Assembly (NCBI GenBank): GCA_017304945.1
Contig: JAFKLG010000063.1
Coordinates: 28,437 to 92,436, forward strand
Length of the DNA stretch: 64,000 nt
Source: Rhodospirillales bacterium
GTDB lineage: Bacteria; Pseudomonadota; Alphaproteobacteria; Acetobacterales; Acetobacteraceae
Direction of reading: 5' to 3'
Position 1 is the stretch's first letter; every line of letters begins with the position of its first letter. The position numbers and the translations under genes are program-made. The notes below the pieces were generated by a model. The model ran no database searches. It saw only the letters and a program-made list of their open reading frames with translations, and was not told the DNA's origin. Positions 8,277 through 17,756 of this stretch are shown piece by piece.

Positions 8277-9524
8277 TCAACCCAGCGGGTCGGCGGCCGG
8301 CGCCGCGCCCAGTCCCCGCAGGGCCGCGAGCAGCGTCTCCGATCCGAATCGGCTCCGCGCAAGCCGCTCGCCCGCCGCCGCGATCTCGGCCCGCGCGATC
8401 GGATCGTCGGCCAGGCGGCGCAGATGGGCGGCGGCGACGCCGAGGTCGGGATCGGCCCAGACCGCCCCCTTGGCGACCAGCACGCCGCGCGGGTCCACCG
8501 GCGGGATCAGCCGCGCCGGCACCAGCGCCGCCGCGGTCTCGTCCATGAAGTCGAGATTGCCCGACCAGCCGGTGGAGACCACCGCGCGGCCGAGCAGCAT
8601 GGCCTCGGCCGGGACCAGGCCGAGTCCCTCGCTGCGATGCAGGGTCAGCACGATGTCGGCGGCGCGCATCAGCGCGGCGAGCGTGTCGGGCGGCATCAGC
8701 CGGCTCTCGATGCGGATGTTGGGCGCGTCCGCCACCGCCTGCTGCAACCGGGTGAAATCGTCCTTGAAATGATCGGCGTTGGTCACCTTCAGCACCAGGA
8801 TGCGGTCGGGGCGGTTGCCGAAGGCGGCGCGGAACGCCTCGATGGCGCCCAGCGGGTTCTTGCGGACGAAGGAGGAGGCGAGGTTGAACACCACCAGCAC
8901 GACCACCGCCTCGGCCGGCAGCCCGAACCCATCGCGGCCGATCGGGGCGGGCGTGGGCGGCGCCAGGGCGAGCGGCGGCCGGACCACGCGGACGCGGCCG
9001 GGCATCAGCGGCTCCATGGCCGCGGCGGTGAAGCTGGACGGCACCCAGATCTCGTGTACGAAACGCGTGCCGATCCGCCAGCCGGGCGGGGCTACCGGCA
9101 GCTCCCACGCCCAGTATCCGACGATCCTGCGGCCCCGCACGAGGCGGCGGCCGAGCCGGATGAGGGCGAGCGGGAGCACGGGCGGATTGACGTGCAGGAC
9201 CAGCGGCACGCCGGCCGGCGGGGGCGGCCCCTGCTGGAAGGCGATCTGCGCGCCGCCATGCCGCACCGGGGTGCCGACATCCAGCGCCCAGGTGGGCAGG
9301 CCGAGTTCCTCGGCGCCGCGGAGCATCAGCCGGGCGCCCTCGCCGAGACCGGAGGCGCGGGAGACCTCGCCGCCCACGGCGAGCCCGGCCTGGACCGGCG
9401 GATCGGCGTCGGGCCGCGGCGCCACCTGGGCGGACAGCCAGGCGAAGGCCTCACGCCGCTGGCGGGCAGGCAGCAGGCGCCAGAGCCGGTGAAGGGGGGA
9501 GAGGCGGAGTCGGTCACGGGTCAT
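8277..9524 (-). CDS. Glycosyltransferase, GT4-like
   Basis: A retaining GT-B glycosyltransferase of about 415 residues, likely building cell-surface polysaccharide. The N-terminal part has the glycine-rich SRASGLGEGARLML loop. The C-terminal nucleotide-sugar half shows FNLASSFVRKNPLGAIEAFR, then RAADIVLTLHRSEGLGLVPAEAM, the E-x7-E type motif of GT4 enzymes, followed by VSTGWSGNLDFM. Neither the ATG at 9524 nor the one at 9557 has a clear Shine-Dalgarno, so the start is uncertain by 11 residues. It lies upstream of the GT9 gene in the same direction and is transcribed away from the acyltransferase gene. Confidence 0.83.
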   Translation of the reverse strand: MTRDRLRLSPLHRLWRLLPARQRREAFAWLSAQVAPRPDADPPVQAGLAVGGEVSRASGLGEGARLMLRGAEELGLPTWALDVGTPVRHGGAQIAFQQGPPPPAGVPLVLHVNPPVLPLALIRLGRRLVRGRRIVGYWAWELPVAPPGWRIGTRFVHEIWVPSSFTAAAMEPLMPGRVRVVRPPLALAPPTPAPIGRDGFGLPAEAVVVLVVFNLASSFVRKNPLGAIEAFRAAFGNRPDRILVLKVTNADHFKDDFTRLQQAVADAPNIRIESRLMPPDTLAALMRAADIVLTLHRSEGLGLVPAEAMLLGRAVVSTGWSGNLDFMDETAAALVPARLIPPVDPRGVLVAKGAVWADPDLGVAAAHLRRLADDPIARAEIAAAGERLARSRFGSETLLAALRGLGAAPAADPLG

Positions 9525-9831
9525 CGGCGGGAGTTGACCATGTTGCGCGGCGCGCATGCAGGGGGGGCGCCGCGCATGCGGCCGGTCCGCCGGCGCGTGA
9601 GCCGCGGCGCCGACGATTGACCGGCCTCGGAGCGGGACGTTACACGCGGCGGCACGACGCCGGTCCCACCGGCGGAATGCATGGCGTCAGCGGGGGCGAG
9701 AGCCGGGCGAATGCCCGGCCGCCGCGTGGCGCGCCGTCTTGACCGACGCGACGAGACTCTGCCCTTGGGGTGGGTCCAGGACGGTACCGGCGCTGCGCCG
9801 ATCGTCTCCGTATGAGGAGCTTTGCCTGAGG
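9525..9831. other. Intergenic region between divergent glycan genes
   Basis: 307 bases separating the GT4 gene (leftward) from the acyltransferase gene (rightward). It must contain both promoters. I see a duplicated GCGCATGC around 9552 and 9573 but no gene, terminator or convincing promoter hexamers. Confidence 0.5.
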
Positions 9832-11010
9832 ATGGCGTCTTCGGCACGGGAAAGGTCCGGGACCCGCGGCAGGGGCGGCCGGCTCGACTTCATCGACGGG
9901 CTGCGCGCGGTCGCCATCCTGACCGTCTTCCTGACGCATGCGACCGAGCAGTTGGCGGAGATCTCGTCGCACGGGGTGATCGTGTCGCGGGTGGTCTACG
10001 ACCTGAATTTCGGGCGCCTCGGCGTCGTGACGTTCTTCGCGATCAGCGGCTTCCTGATCCCGTCCAGCCTACGGGGCGACCCTCTCTCCGGCGGCATCCG
10101 GTTTCTGTTCAGCCGGACCTTCCGCCTGTTTCCGGCGTTCCTGCTCTCGGTGGTGCCCAGCGTCGTCACCTTGCACTGGATGTCCGGCAAGCCGTTCGAG
10201 ATCCACGACCTGCTGCTCAATCTCACGATGGTACCCCGCTGGTTCGGTGCCCCGTGGGCAAACAACGGTTACTGGACCCTGGAAGTCGAGGTGCTGTTCT
10301 ACGCGATCACCCTGTTCCTGTTTCTGGGTGGCGCCATTCGCAATCAGTTCGTGCTCGCGTGCGTGCTCGGGGGCCTGTTCCTGGTCTTCTACTCCTCGCA
10401 AGGCCTGATCCTGGGCGGCGCCCTCAACCCGGCGCTGACGGCGGACACATTCTTCCTCTGCCTCAACCTGTCCTGCATGTTCTGGGGCGCGCTGTGCCGG
10501 ATCTGGTGGGAAGGCGAACGGCTGGAGCCCATTCCGCTCGTGTTGTTCTGGCTGTTCACGGCATATTGGCTCGCCTGGGCGCCCTTGTTCGCGGCATGGC
10601 ATTGGTGGGGCCTCGGTCTGCATGACAGCGATCCGCGACTGCTGTCCGGCTACGGTCTGGGCCTCGGCGTCTTCTTCGTGATCCTTGCCACGCGGCTCTC
10701 GCTCGGGCGCGTCATGGCGTGGATCGGCCGGGTGAGCTACGCGCTCTACCTGTTTCACTCGCCGGTGCTGTTTCTCGAGGTCTGGCTGGCAAAAGGCTAC
10801 CTGCCCTTTCTGCAGGGGCAATGGCTCGAAGTGCATATCCTGGTCACCCTGGCCGCCGGATTGCTGGTTTCGGAGGCGGTGCATCGATGGGTCGAGCGGC
10901 CGGGTATTCGTCTCGGGCGCGTGCTGAGCGAGGGAACTTTGCGGGGGCTTGGCCTGTTCCCGCCCCGGGCCGAGACGGCGGTCGTGACAAGAGCGACGAC
11001 GCGGGCCTGA
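9832..11010 (+). CDS. Acyltransferase 3-family integral membrane protein
   Basis: An OafA/NodX-type membrane acyltransferase that transfers acetyl or another acyl group onto a surface glycan; about 392 residues. The family signature is at the N-terminus: RLDFIDGLRAVAILTVFLTH, containing the catalytic histidine. About ten hydrophobic helices follow, with the NNGYWTLEVEVLFYAI segment typical of this family and a late RVSYALYLFHSPVL helix. ATG 9832 is preceded by TGAGG; earlier in-frame starts (9739) add a tail with no similarity. It sits among glycosyltransferases, so glycan O-acylation is the natural reading. Confidence 0.9.
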   Translation: MASSARERSGTRGRGGRLDFIDGLRAVAILTVFLTHATEQLAEISSHGVIVSRVVYDLNFGRLGVVTFFAISGFLIPSSLRGDPLSGGIRFLFSRTFRLFPAFLLSVVPSVVTLHWMSGKPFEIHDLLLNLTMVPRWFGAPWANNGYWTLEVEVLFYAITLFLFLGGAIRNQFVLACVLGGLFLVFYSSQGLILGGALNPALTADTFFLCLNLSCMFWGALCRIWWEGERLEPIPLVLFWLFTAYWLAWAPLFAAWHWWGLGLHDSDPRLLSGYGLGLGVFFVILATRLSLGRVMAWIGRVSYALYLFHSPVLFLEVWLAKGYLPFLQGQWLEVHILVTLAAGLLVSEAVHRWVERPGIRLGRVLSEGTLRGLGLFPPRAETAVVTRATTRA

Positions 11011-11171
11011 CGGCCTCGATCTTGCTCAGACACGATACTGGAACGGTCGTCGCGGCGGTCAGCCCGGCCAGGTGCGACCGATATGTCTGCAAATGGAGCG
11101 ATAGATGGAGCGTGCAAAGCCGGCGAGCGGCGTGGTAGTCCCGGTTCGACACCGATCGAAGACGTCTCAGC

Positions 11172-12398
11172 GTGCGTGATCATTCCCGCCTGGACTTTCG
11201 CCGCCACTCAGCCGTGACCAAGGATGTGTGGTCGGACTTCGAGCCGATTTTCCAGTCCTACTGCGCACCGACCGCCCCTGCCTCCATCCTGGTCTGCAAG
11301 CTCGACCATGTCGGGGATTTCTGTCTCGCCATCGATGCTTTTCTCACGCTTCGCCGCGGGTTTCCCGACAGCCGGATTACGCTGGCATGCGCGCCCTGGA
11401 ACGTGGCCGTCGCCAGACGCCTCGGCATCTTCGACGACGTCTGCGGCGTGCAGTTCTTCTCCTCGCGCGCCGAGGACCCGCTCCCGACATTCGACGGCAG
11501 CCAGCTCGGGTCGCTCCGGGTGACACCGTTTGATGTCGCAATCGATCTGCGCGTCGATCCGGATACGCGCGTGGTGCTCGACCATGTGACTGCGCGCCAT
11601 CGCTTCGGTTACGAGAGTGACCGCAATCGTATGCCGCTCACCGTGGCCTTGCCGGTGCCCGCCAGTTCCGTGAACGGCGACGATGTCCTGCAACACCAGT
11701 CGCTGCTGATGCTGGCGGTCGCACAGCGCGCCGTGTCGGTGCTGGGAGAGCGGCACGCACGCGGCGCGTTCCTGCGCGAACGGCTATTACCCGCCGCGCC
11801 GACCGCGCTGCTGGAGGACATCCCTCGCCCGATCGCCGCGATCTGCACCGGTTCGGGCCGCCGGGCCAAGGACTGGCCGCTGGCCTATTTCGCCGAGGTG
11901 GTCCGCTGGCTCTGCGAGACGGTCGGCGTCAGCGTGGTGCTGGTGGGCTCCGAACCGCAGCGTGCCGACGCCGAGACGCTGACCGCCGCGATCCCGTCCA
12001 CGCGCCTGTTCAACCTGGTCGGAAAGACGAGCCTGCCCGAAGCGATCGCCACGGTCGGCAGCGTCGACCTGTTCGTCGGCAACGACACCGGACTCACCCA
12101 CTACGCCGCGCAATTCGGCGTCCCCACGGTCGCCATCTTCTCGGGGATCGACCCCACCGCGGTGTGGGCGCCGATCGGGGATCACGTCACCATCGTGAAG
12201 TCGAGCGTGTCCTGCTCCCCCTGCCACATTCTCCGACTCGAAGACTGCAGCCATGATCACGTTTGCATGAGGAACATTCAGGTTCAGACCGTGAAACGCG
12301 TCATCCGCCGTCATCTCGCGCGCACCGAACGTATCCTCGCGACCTCCGCCCCGGACCCATCGCCTGCGACACCCGCCTCGCTCCACTCGGACGCCTGA
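11172..12398 (+). CDS. Glycosyltransferase family 9 (heptosyltransferase-like), second copy
   Basis: A 408-residue GT-B enzyme similar in layout to the gene at 6788-8116. The start of the fold is ILVCKLDHVGDFCLAIDAFL. The donor half has ICTGSGRRAKDWPLAYFAEV and DLFVGNDTGLTHYAAQFGVP. The C-terminal cysteine cluster CSPCHILRLEDC with a following CM is conserved. It starts with GTG at 11172. The FkbM-type methyltransferase gene begins one base after its stop, so the two form an operon. The 161 bases separating it from the acyltransferase show no gene. Confidence 0.85.
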   Translation: MRDHSRLDFRRHSAVTKDVWSDFEPIFQSYCAPTAPASILVCKLDHVGDFCLAIDAFLTLRRGFPDSRITLACAPWNVAVARRLGIFDDVCGVQFFSSRAEDPLPTFDGSQLGSLRVTPFDVAIDLRVDPDTRVVLDHVTARHRFGYESDRNRMPLTVALPVPASSVNGDDVLQHQSLLMLAVAQRAVSVLGERHARGAFLRERLLPAAPTALLEDIPRPIAAICTGSGRRAKDWPLAYFAEVVRWLCETVGVSVVLVGSEPQRADAETLTAAIPSTRLFNLVGKTSLPEAIATVGSVDLFVGNDTGLTHYAAQFGVPTVAIFSGIDPTAVWAPIGDHVTIVKSSVSCSPCHILRLEDCSHDHVCMRNIQVQTVKRVIRRHLARTERILATSAPDPSPATPASLHSDA

Positions 12399-12399
12399 C

Positions 12400-13551
12400 A
12401 TGTCCGGTTCCGTGAAGCGGATGGTTCAGCGCTGGCGCATGCTGCCGCGCGACATCTTCGCCGCCTTCAACGAGTTGCGGCGGTCCGGGGAAGCCCAGCA
12501 CGAATCGACCCTCACCGCCATCCAGGCGGCGCAGGAAGGTATTCTCGACGACGTACACGCCGCCCTCGAACAGCATCGGCAGGCGACGCTGGACGCGCTC
12601 CGGGAGCAGACCGAGTCACTGCCCGATCTGCTGGATGGCCTGCTGCAGCACCTGGTCGCGCTGCGCGCCCGTCCCATGCAGGCCGCTCCAGCCAGCAACG
12701 GTGCGCCGCTGGAGGCGCTGATCGAGCGGCACCAGGCGGCACTCTCGGCACGGCTCGACGAGCTCCTGCGTCTGCAGCGCGAGACCCATTGGCTGCTGCC
12801 GTCGCATCTCTGGACCCCCGAAACGGGCGAGCAAGTGCGGCGCGTGCTGTCGCTGCTGCACCCGTTCCGCCTCGCCAATGCGACCAAGATCCGCGTGGGG
12901 CGGCCGAACGACGGCGGCTACGTGATGGTTGACGACTTCGCCGGCATCCGCACCGCTCTCTCGTTGGGCATCAACGACGACGTGTCGTGGGATCTCGGCA
13001 TGGCGACGCGACAAATCCGCGTCCGCCAGTTCGACCATACGGTGGACGGCCCCCCGGAACCGCATCCTGCCTTCGAGTTCCACAAGCGGCGCATCACGCC
13101 GACCGATGACGGCAATGGCGTCTCGATCGCGACCCTGCTGCGCCAATGCCGCTCCGAGGGCGACCAGGCGATCCTGAAGATCGACATCGAGGGGGACGAG
13201 TGGCCTTGTCTGGCCGCGCTCGACCCGACGCTGCTCGACGTCTGCCCGCAGGTCCTGTGCGAATTCCACAACCTGCACCGGCTCGCGGAGCCCGCGTTTG
13301 CGGAGACCGCCGCGCGCGTGTTCCGCGCCTTCGGCGAGCGCTTCTTCGTCTGCCACGTGCACGCGAACAACTGTGGCGACGTCTACAACATCGGCAACGT
13401 GCCGGTGCCGGACACGCTCGAGATCACCTTCGCCAATCGCAGCCGCTATCAGCCACTCGACGTCATGGAGGTGTTCCCGACCCCGCTCGACATGCCGAAC
13501 CAGCGGGGCCGTGCCGATATCTTCCTGGGCGCCTTCCGCTTCGGCCCGTGA
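12400..13551 (+). CDS. FkbM-like SAM-dependent methyltransferase with N-terminal helical region
   Basis: 383 residues. The first ~150 residues are charged and Leu/Gln-rich with long predicted helices (coiled-coil character). The second half resembles FkbM-type methyltransferases: KIRVGRPNDGGYVMVDDF, then a glycine-poor SAM loop TALSLGINDDVSWD, and the DQAILKIDIEGDEW motif typical of FkbM, followed by LCEFHNLHRL. It may methylate a sugar made by the neighbouring GT9 enzyme; that is inference from a one-base gap between the genes. The enzyme's real acceptor is unknown. Confidence 0.75.
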   Translation: MSGSVKRMVQRWRMLPRDIFAAFNELRRSGEAQHESTLTAIQAAQEGILDDVHAALEQHRQATLDALREQTESLPDLLDGLLQHLVALRARPMQAAPASNGAPLEALIERHQAALSARLDELLRLQRETHWLLPSHLWTPETGEQVRRVLSLLHPFRLANATKIRVGRPNDGGYVMVDDFAGIRTALSLGINDDVSWDLGMATRQIRVRQFDHTVDGPPEPHPAFEFHKRRITPTDDGNGVSIATLLRQCRSEGDQAILKIDIEGDEWPCLAALDPTLLDVCPQVLCEFHNLHRLAEPAFAETAARVFRAFGERFFVCHVHANNCGDVYNIGNVPVPDTLEITFANRSRYQPLDVMEVFPTPLDMPNQRGRADIFLGAFRFGP

Positions 13552-13575
13552 GGGCGTCGCGGCCGCGCACCGCAA

Positions 13576-13995
13576 TCAGCCAGGGTTGAACCGCAGCCGC
13601 GCCGCTTGCCCGCGCCGCACAACCACGACGGCACGCTGCCGGAACCGCCAGGCGATCCGGCATGCCGGCGCTTCCGGGGCGAAGGCCAGCACATGTGCTT
13701 CCGCCCAGCCTCGCCCGCGGCCGCAGGCCGGCCGCACCACCCAGCGCCGGAGCCGCGCGGCCAGCGCATGCTGCATGCGACGGTTCCAGCCCTCCGGCAT
13801 GCGGTGGGAGTACGGATTCCAGGCCGTGAGCAGCACCGCGCTCCGCGCCCGCTCCGCCACGAGCAGCCGATCGAGGCTCGGAGAGCGGCGACCGATGCGC
13901 ACGGCGATCCCGGCCGCCTCATAGATGGTCGCGCGATAGGCGCGCAGGAGGGACGCCGGCACCCTGTCCGGCAGACATACGATCGCCTTGCTCAC
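13576..13995 (-). CDS. DUF3293 domain protein
   Basis: A small protein of 139 residues. The ILLTAWNP-type signature (AVLLTAWNPYSHRMPEGWNRRM) at residues about 53-75 is the hallmark of DUF3293. The C-terminal part contains the EAHVLAFAPEAPACRIAWRF stretch matching the same domain. No function is established for the family. It starts at a GTG 28 bases after the rodA stop, so it may be the last gene of the rod-shape operon. Confidence 0.7.
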   Translation of the reverse strand: MSKAIVCLPDRVPASLLRAYRATIYEAAGIAVRIGRRSPSLDRLLVAERARSAVLLTAWNPYSHRMPEGWNRRMQHALAARLRRWVVRPACGRGRGWAEAHVLAFAPEAPACRIAWRFRQRAVVVVRRGQAARLRFNPG

Positions 13996-14023
13996 CCGCC
14001 GGGGCCGCCTGCCACGGCCGCGC

Positions 14024-15163
14024 TCACGTGTCGCCGGCGCCGGCGAACTCCACGTCGCGATGCACGTGCACGGACATCAGCACGCCGAAGCCGACCATCA
14101 CCATGATCATCGCCGACCCGCCATGCGACACCAGCGGCAGCGGCACGCCACCGACCGGGATCGCCCCCATCACCATGGCGATGTTGACGAACACGTACAT
14201 GAAGAAGTTGCAGGACAGCCCGACCGCAACCAGCCGCCCGAACTGGTGCCGGCAGCGCAGCGCGATCAGCATGCCGCCCAGCACGATCAGCGTGATCAGC
14301 GCCAGCACCGCGACGGACCCGACCCAGCCGAACTCCTCGCCCAGGATGGTGAAGATGAAGTCGGTCTGCTTCTCCGGCAGGAAGTCGAGCTGCCCCTGCG
14401 TCCCTTGCAGGAAGCCCTTCCCCCACATGCCGCCGGATCCCAGGGCGATCTTCGACTGGATGATGTTGTAGCCGGCGCCCAGCGGATCGCTCTCGGGGTG
14501 CAGGAAGGTGTCGATGCGGGCGCGTTGGTAGTCGTGCAGATGGTCGTAGGCGATGCGCGCCGCGAACGGGATCGGCGCCGCGACCAGCACGAACTTCCAC
14601 CAGCGTACGCCGGCGGCGAAGAACACGCAGCCACCGACGATCGCGGTGATCACCGCGGTGCCCAGGTTCGGCTCCTTCAGAATCAGCCCGACCGGCACCA
14701 GCACCGCGATTATCGGCGGGATCAGGAACAGCGGGTTGCCGATCCGCTCCCAGCTCGCGCGGTGGAACCAGGAGGCCAGCGCCAGCACCAGCGCGACCTT
14801 CATGAACTCCGAGGGCTGCACCTGCAGCCCACCCAGTTCGATCCAGCGCTGCGCGCCCTTGCCCACGTGCCCCATCTTCAGGACGAGCACGAGCAGCGCG
14901 ACGCCGACGCCATACAGCGGCCAGGCGAGCCGCGCGATCAGGCGGATGTCCACCAGCGCGATCCCGGCCATCATCACGACGGCGGCCGCGAAGCGCAGGA
15001 CGTGACGCGTTGCATACGGCTCCGGCCCACCCGCCGCGCTGTAGAGCGCGGTGTAGCCCACCCCGGCCAGGCCGCAGAGCAGCAGCACGTAGAGCCAGTT
15101 GATCTGCAGGATCTTGCCGGTGAGGTCGAACGAGGCTTCCCGCCACAGCCGCCGCTGCATCAT
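14024..15163 (-). CDS. rodA: Rod-shape SEDS peptidoglycan polymerase
   Basis: A SEDS-family glycosyltransferase polymerising lipid II for lateral wall growth, working with PBP2 and MreBCD. 379 residues with about ten membrane helices. Recognisable are LQVQPSEFMKVALVLALASW, the PNLGTAVI segment with the loop aspartates/glutamates, and the late GSLTL-type helix MVMVGFGVLMSVHVHR. Its ATG (15163) overlaps the PBP2 stop, implying translational coupling. Position at the end of mreB-mreC-mreD-mrdA-rodA is the usual alphaproteobacterial order. Confidence 0.95.
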   Translation of the reverse strand: MMQRRLWREASFDLTGKILQINWLYVLLLCGLAGVGYTALYSAAGGPEPYATRHVLRFAAAVVMMAGIALVDIRLIARLAWPLYGVGVALLVLVLKMGHVGKGAQRWIELGGLQVQPSEFMKVALVLALASWFHRASWERIGNPLFLIPPIIAVLVPVGLILKEPNLGTAVITAIVGGCVFFAAGVRWWKFVLVAAPIPFAARIAYDHLHDYQRARIDTFLHPESDPLGAGYNIIQSKIALGSGGMWGKGFLQGTQGQLDFLPEKQTDFIFTILGEEFGWVGSVAVLALITLIVLGGMLIALRCRHQFGRLVAVGLSCNFFMYVFVNIAMVMGAIPVGGVPLPLVSHGGSAMIMVMVGFGVLMSVHVHRDVEFAGAGDT

Positions 15164-17025
15164 TTCTTCACCTCCGCCACCTGTGAGACGGGCGGTTCGG
15201 TGCGGCTCGCCGGGTCGCGCGTCATGACCTCGTTCATGATGTCGCGCGCGAGCGGCGCCGCGGCAGCCGCGCCGGCATTGCCATGTTCCACGACGACCGC
15301 GAGCGCGTAGCGCGGCGCATCATACGGGGCATAGGCGACGAACAGCGCATGCGGGCGGTATTCCCAGGGCAGCTTCTCGCTGTCGAACTTGCCGCTTTCG
15401 CGCAGTTCGCGGGACACCCGGCGCACCTGGGCGGAGCCGGTCTTGCCGGCCAGTTGCCAGCGCGGATCCGGCAGCTTGGCGAGCGGCGCCGTGCCGCCCG
15501 GCTCGTTCACCACCGCCCACATCCCTTCCCGCACCACGTGCAGGGAGCGTTCGGCGACGGCCAGCGGCGGCCAGTCCTCCGGCTGCGTGCCGGGCTGCGG
15601 CACGCCGCCCAGCTTGCGTGTCAGATGCGGCTGGATTGCCCGCCCGCTCGCCAGCCGCGCCGCATAGGTCGCGAGCTGCAGCGGCGTCACCTGGATGTAG
15701 CCCTGGCCGATGCCGCTCACGATCGTGTCACCGATGTTCCAGGGATGGCCCTTGCTCATCCGCCACTCACGGGTGGGGACCAGGCCCGCCCGCTGTCCCG
15801 GCAGGTCGATCTCGAGCTCCACGCCAAGGCCCAGCCGGCGCGACATCGCCGCGATCTTGTCGATGCCGGTGCGGCGCGCGACCTCATAGAAATAGACGTC
15901 GCAACTGTTCTTCAGGCCGCCCTTCAGGTCGAGCGTCCCGTGCCCGCCCTTCCGCCAGCAGTGGAAGCGCGTATCGCCGATGTCGAGATAGCCCGGGCAG
16001 TTGATGTGATCGCCGGGCGTGATCGCCTTGGCCTCCAGGCCCGCCAGCGCCACCGCCATCTTGAAGGTGGAGCCCGGCGCATACAGGCCGACGGTCGCCT
16101 TGTTGATCAGCGGCGTCCGCCGGTCGCGCGTCCACTCCACCCATTGCTGCTGGCTCACCCCCGAGTTGAACAGGCTGGGGTCGAAGGAGGGATTGGTGGC
16201 CATCGCCATCACCTCCCCGTTGCGGCAGTCCAGCACGACGGCGCTGGCGCTCTCGTTGCCCAGGCGGTCGACCACCGATTCCTGCAGGCCGGCATCGATG
16301 GTCAGCCCGACATCCTCGCCCTGCACCCCCTCCTGCCGGTCGAGTTCGCGGATCACCCGCCCGACCGCGTTGACCTCGAGCTGCACCGCGCCCGCGCGGC
16401 CGCGCAGCGCGACATCGTGGTATTTCTCCACCCCGGCGCGGCCCACCCGGATGCCCGGCAGCGACAGGACGGGGTCGTCCGCCACGTCCGCCTCGCTGGG
16501 CGGGGCCACGTAGCCCACCACATGCGCGAGCTTGTCGCCGAACGGGTACATCCGCGTGCTGCCGACATCGACCATGATGCCCGGCAGGTCCGGCGCGTTC
16601 ACCTCGATCGCCGCCATGTCGTCCCAGGTCAGGAACTCCCGCACCATCACCGGGATGAAGCGGCGGTGCCGGTGCAGGTCGCGATCGATGCGCGCCCGCT
16701 CATGCTCCGACAGCGGCACGATGCGGGAGAACCCGTCGAGCGTCGCCTGCACGTCGGTCGCCTGTTCGGCGATCAGCAGCGCGCGCCAGTTCATGCGGCT
16801 GCCGGCGACCACGGTGCCGTAGCGGTCGAGGATGCGCCCGCGCGGCGGTGCGATCATGCGTGCGCTGATGCGGTTTTCCTCGGCCAGCGTGGCGTAACGT
16901 CCGCCATCGACCACCTGCAGCTGATAGAGCCGCGCGCCCAGCGCGCCCAGCACGGCGGCCTGGCCGCCCATCATCAGCAGGGCGCGGCGGGTGAAGACGC
17001 CGGTGCGGCGGGTGTCGCGGCGCAT
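15160..17025 (-). CDS. mrdA: Penicillin-binding protein 2 (elongation transpeptidase)
   Basis: A class B PBP cross-linking peptidoglycan during elongation; 621 residues, anchored in the inner membrane by an N-terminal helix (ALLMMGGQAAVLGALGARLY), catalytic part periplasmic. The pedestal domain begins with RGRILDRYGTVVAGSR. The transpeptidase motifs are in order: SxxK in PGSTFKMAVALAG (about residue 318), SxD in KNSCDVYFYE, and KTG in LAGKTGSAQV (about 527). The start at 17025 overlaps the mreD stop (ATGA). The longer reading frame up to 17397 only runs through mreD in another frame. Confidence 0.96.
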   Translation of the reverse strand: MRRDTRRTGVFTRRALLMMGGQAAVLGALGARLYQLQVVDGGRYATLAEENRISARMIAPPRGRILDRYGTVVAGSRMNWRALLIAEQATDVQATLDGFSRIVPLSEHERARIDRDLHRHRRFIPVMVREFLTWDDMAAIEVNAPDLPGIMVDVGSTRMYPFGDKLAHVVGYVAPPSEADVADDPVLSLPGIRVGRAGVEKYHDVALRGRAGAVQLEVNAVGRVIRELDRQEGVQGEDVGLTIDAGLQESVVDRLGNESASAVVLDCRNGEVMAMATNPSFDPSLFNSGVSQQQWVEWTRDRRTPLINKATVGLYAPGSTFKMAVALAGLEAKAITPGDHINCPGYLDIGDTRFHCWRKGGHGTLDLKGGLKNSCDVYFYEVARRTGIDKIAAMSRRLGLGVELEIDLPGQRAGLVPTREWRMSKGHPWNIGDTIVSGIGQGYIQVTPLQLATYAARLASGRAIQPHLTRKLGGVPQPGTQPEDWPPLAVAERSLHVVREGMWAVVNEPGGTAPLAKLPDPRWQLAGKTGSAQVRRVSRELRESGKFDSEKLPWEYRPHALFVAYAPYDAPRYALAVVVEHGNAGAAAAAPLARDIMNEVMTRDPASRTEPPVSQVAEVKK

Positions 17026-17579
17026 CAGGCGCGCTCCGGATCGGCGATGCTGCGATGGGCGCGCGCGAGGGGGATGGCGAGCGCCGGATAGAGCGCGGCG
17101 GCGAGGGTCGCCTCGAACGCCGCCGGGCCGGCCGGGATCAGTCGGAACCCGAGCAGCGCGGTCAGTCCCCAGCTCAGGGCGGACCCAGCCACGGCGACCG
17201 GCACGAAGGCGAGCCAGGTCATGGCGAAGCCTTGCTGCACCAGGAACCGCCGCCAGCGGACTGCCGCCCCATGCATGCACAGCAGGGTCAGCACGCTGAC
17301 GCCGAGCGGCAGGTAGCCCATCAGGTCGAGCAGCAGCCCGATCAGGAAAACGAGGGGCGGCGGCATGGCGGTCGGGCGGTAGACCGACCAGAACCACACG
17401 CAGCCGAAGGTGAGCGCGGGCAGCAGCGCGGTTTGCGCCGCGAACCCGAACGGCAGTTCGACCAGCAGCATCAGGAGAATGGTGCAGGTGACGGGAAACG
17501 CCCGCCGCGCGGCGATGTCGAGCCGCCGCCCGAGCGTGGGCCGCGGCCGGATGCCGGGGCGCCGGTCGCTACCGGACAT
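17025..17579 (-). CDS. mreD: Rod-shape-determining protein MreD
   Basis: A small polytopic inner-membrane protein of the elongasome, 184 residues with about five helices (for example LVFLIGLLLDLMGYLPLGV, which carries the GLLxD motif common in MreD). It is weakly conserved, so identification rests on that motif and on its place between mreC and mrdA. The 177-base gap to mreC is unusually long for this operon and contains a REP-like half element. Confidence 0.88.
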   Translation of the reverse strand: MSGSDRRPGIRPRPTLGRRLDIAARRAFPVTCTILLMLLVELPFGFAAQTALLPALTFGCVWFWSVYRPTAMPPPLVFLIGLLLDLMGYLPLGVSVLTLLCMHGAAVRWRRFLVQQGFAMTWLAFVPVAVAGSALSWGLTALLGFRLIPAGPAAFEATLAAALYPALAIPLARAHRSIADPERA

Positions 17580-17691
17580 GGGTCACGTGCCCGGCGACGG
17601 GTGGCGTGCCGTGGCGGGCGGGGGTGGGGTTGGCCCGGGCGGCGATGACGGCGGCGACGGGCTCACCGCGCGCGGGTACGGCGTCGCCCCC

Positions 17692-17721
17692 CGTGTCATG
17701 GCCGGCCTGCGCCGACCATGG
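17692..17721. repeat. REP-like half element between mreC and mreD
   Basis: CGTGTCATGGCCGGCCTGCG followed by CCGACCATGG is a degraded copy of the dispersed REP-like sequence, inside what should be a continuous mre operon. A hairpin here could lower or stabilise distal mRNA. Confidence 0.55.
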
Positions 17722-17756
17722 AACAATCCTCGCCCGCGTCGTCCGAACGCCACGCA

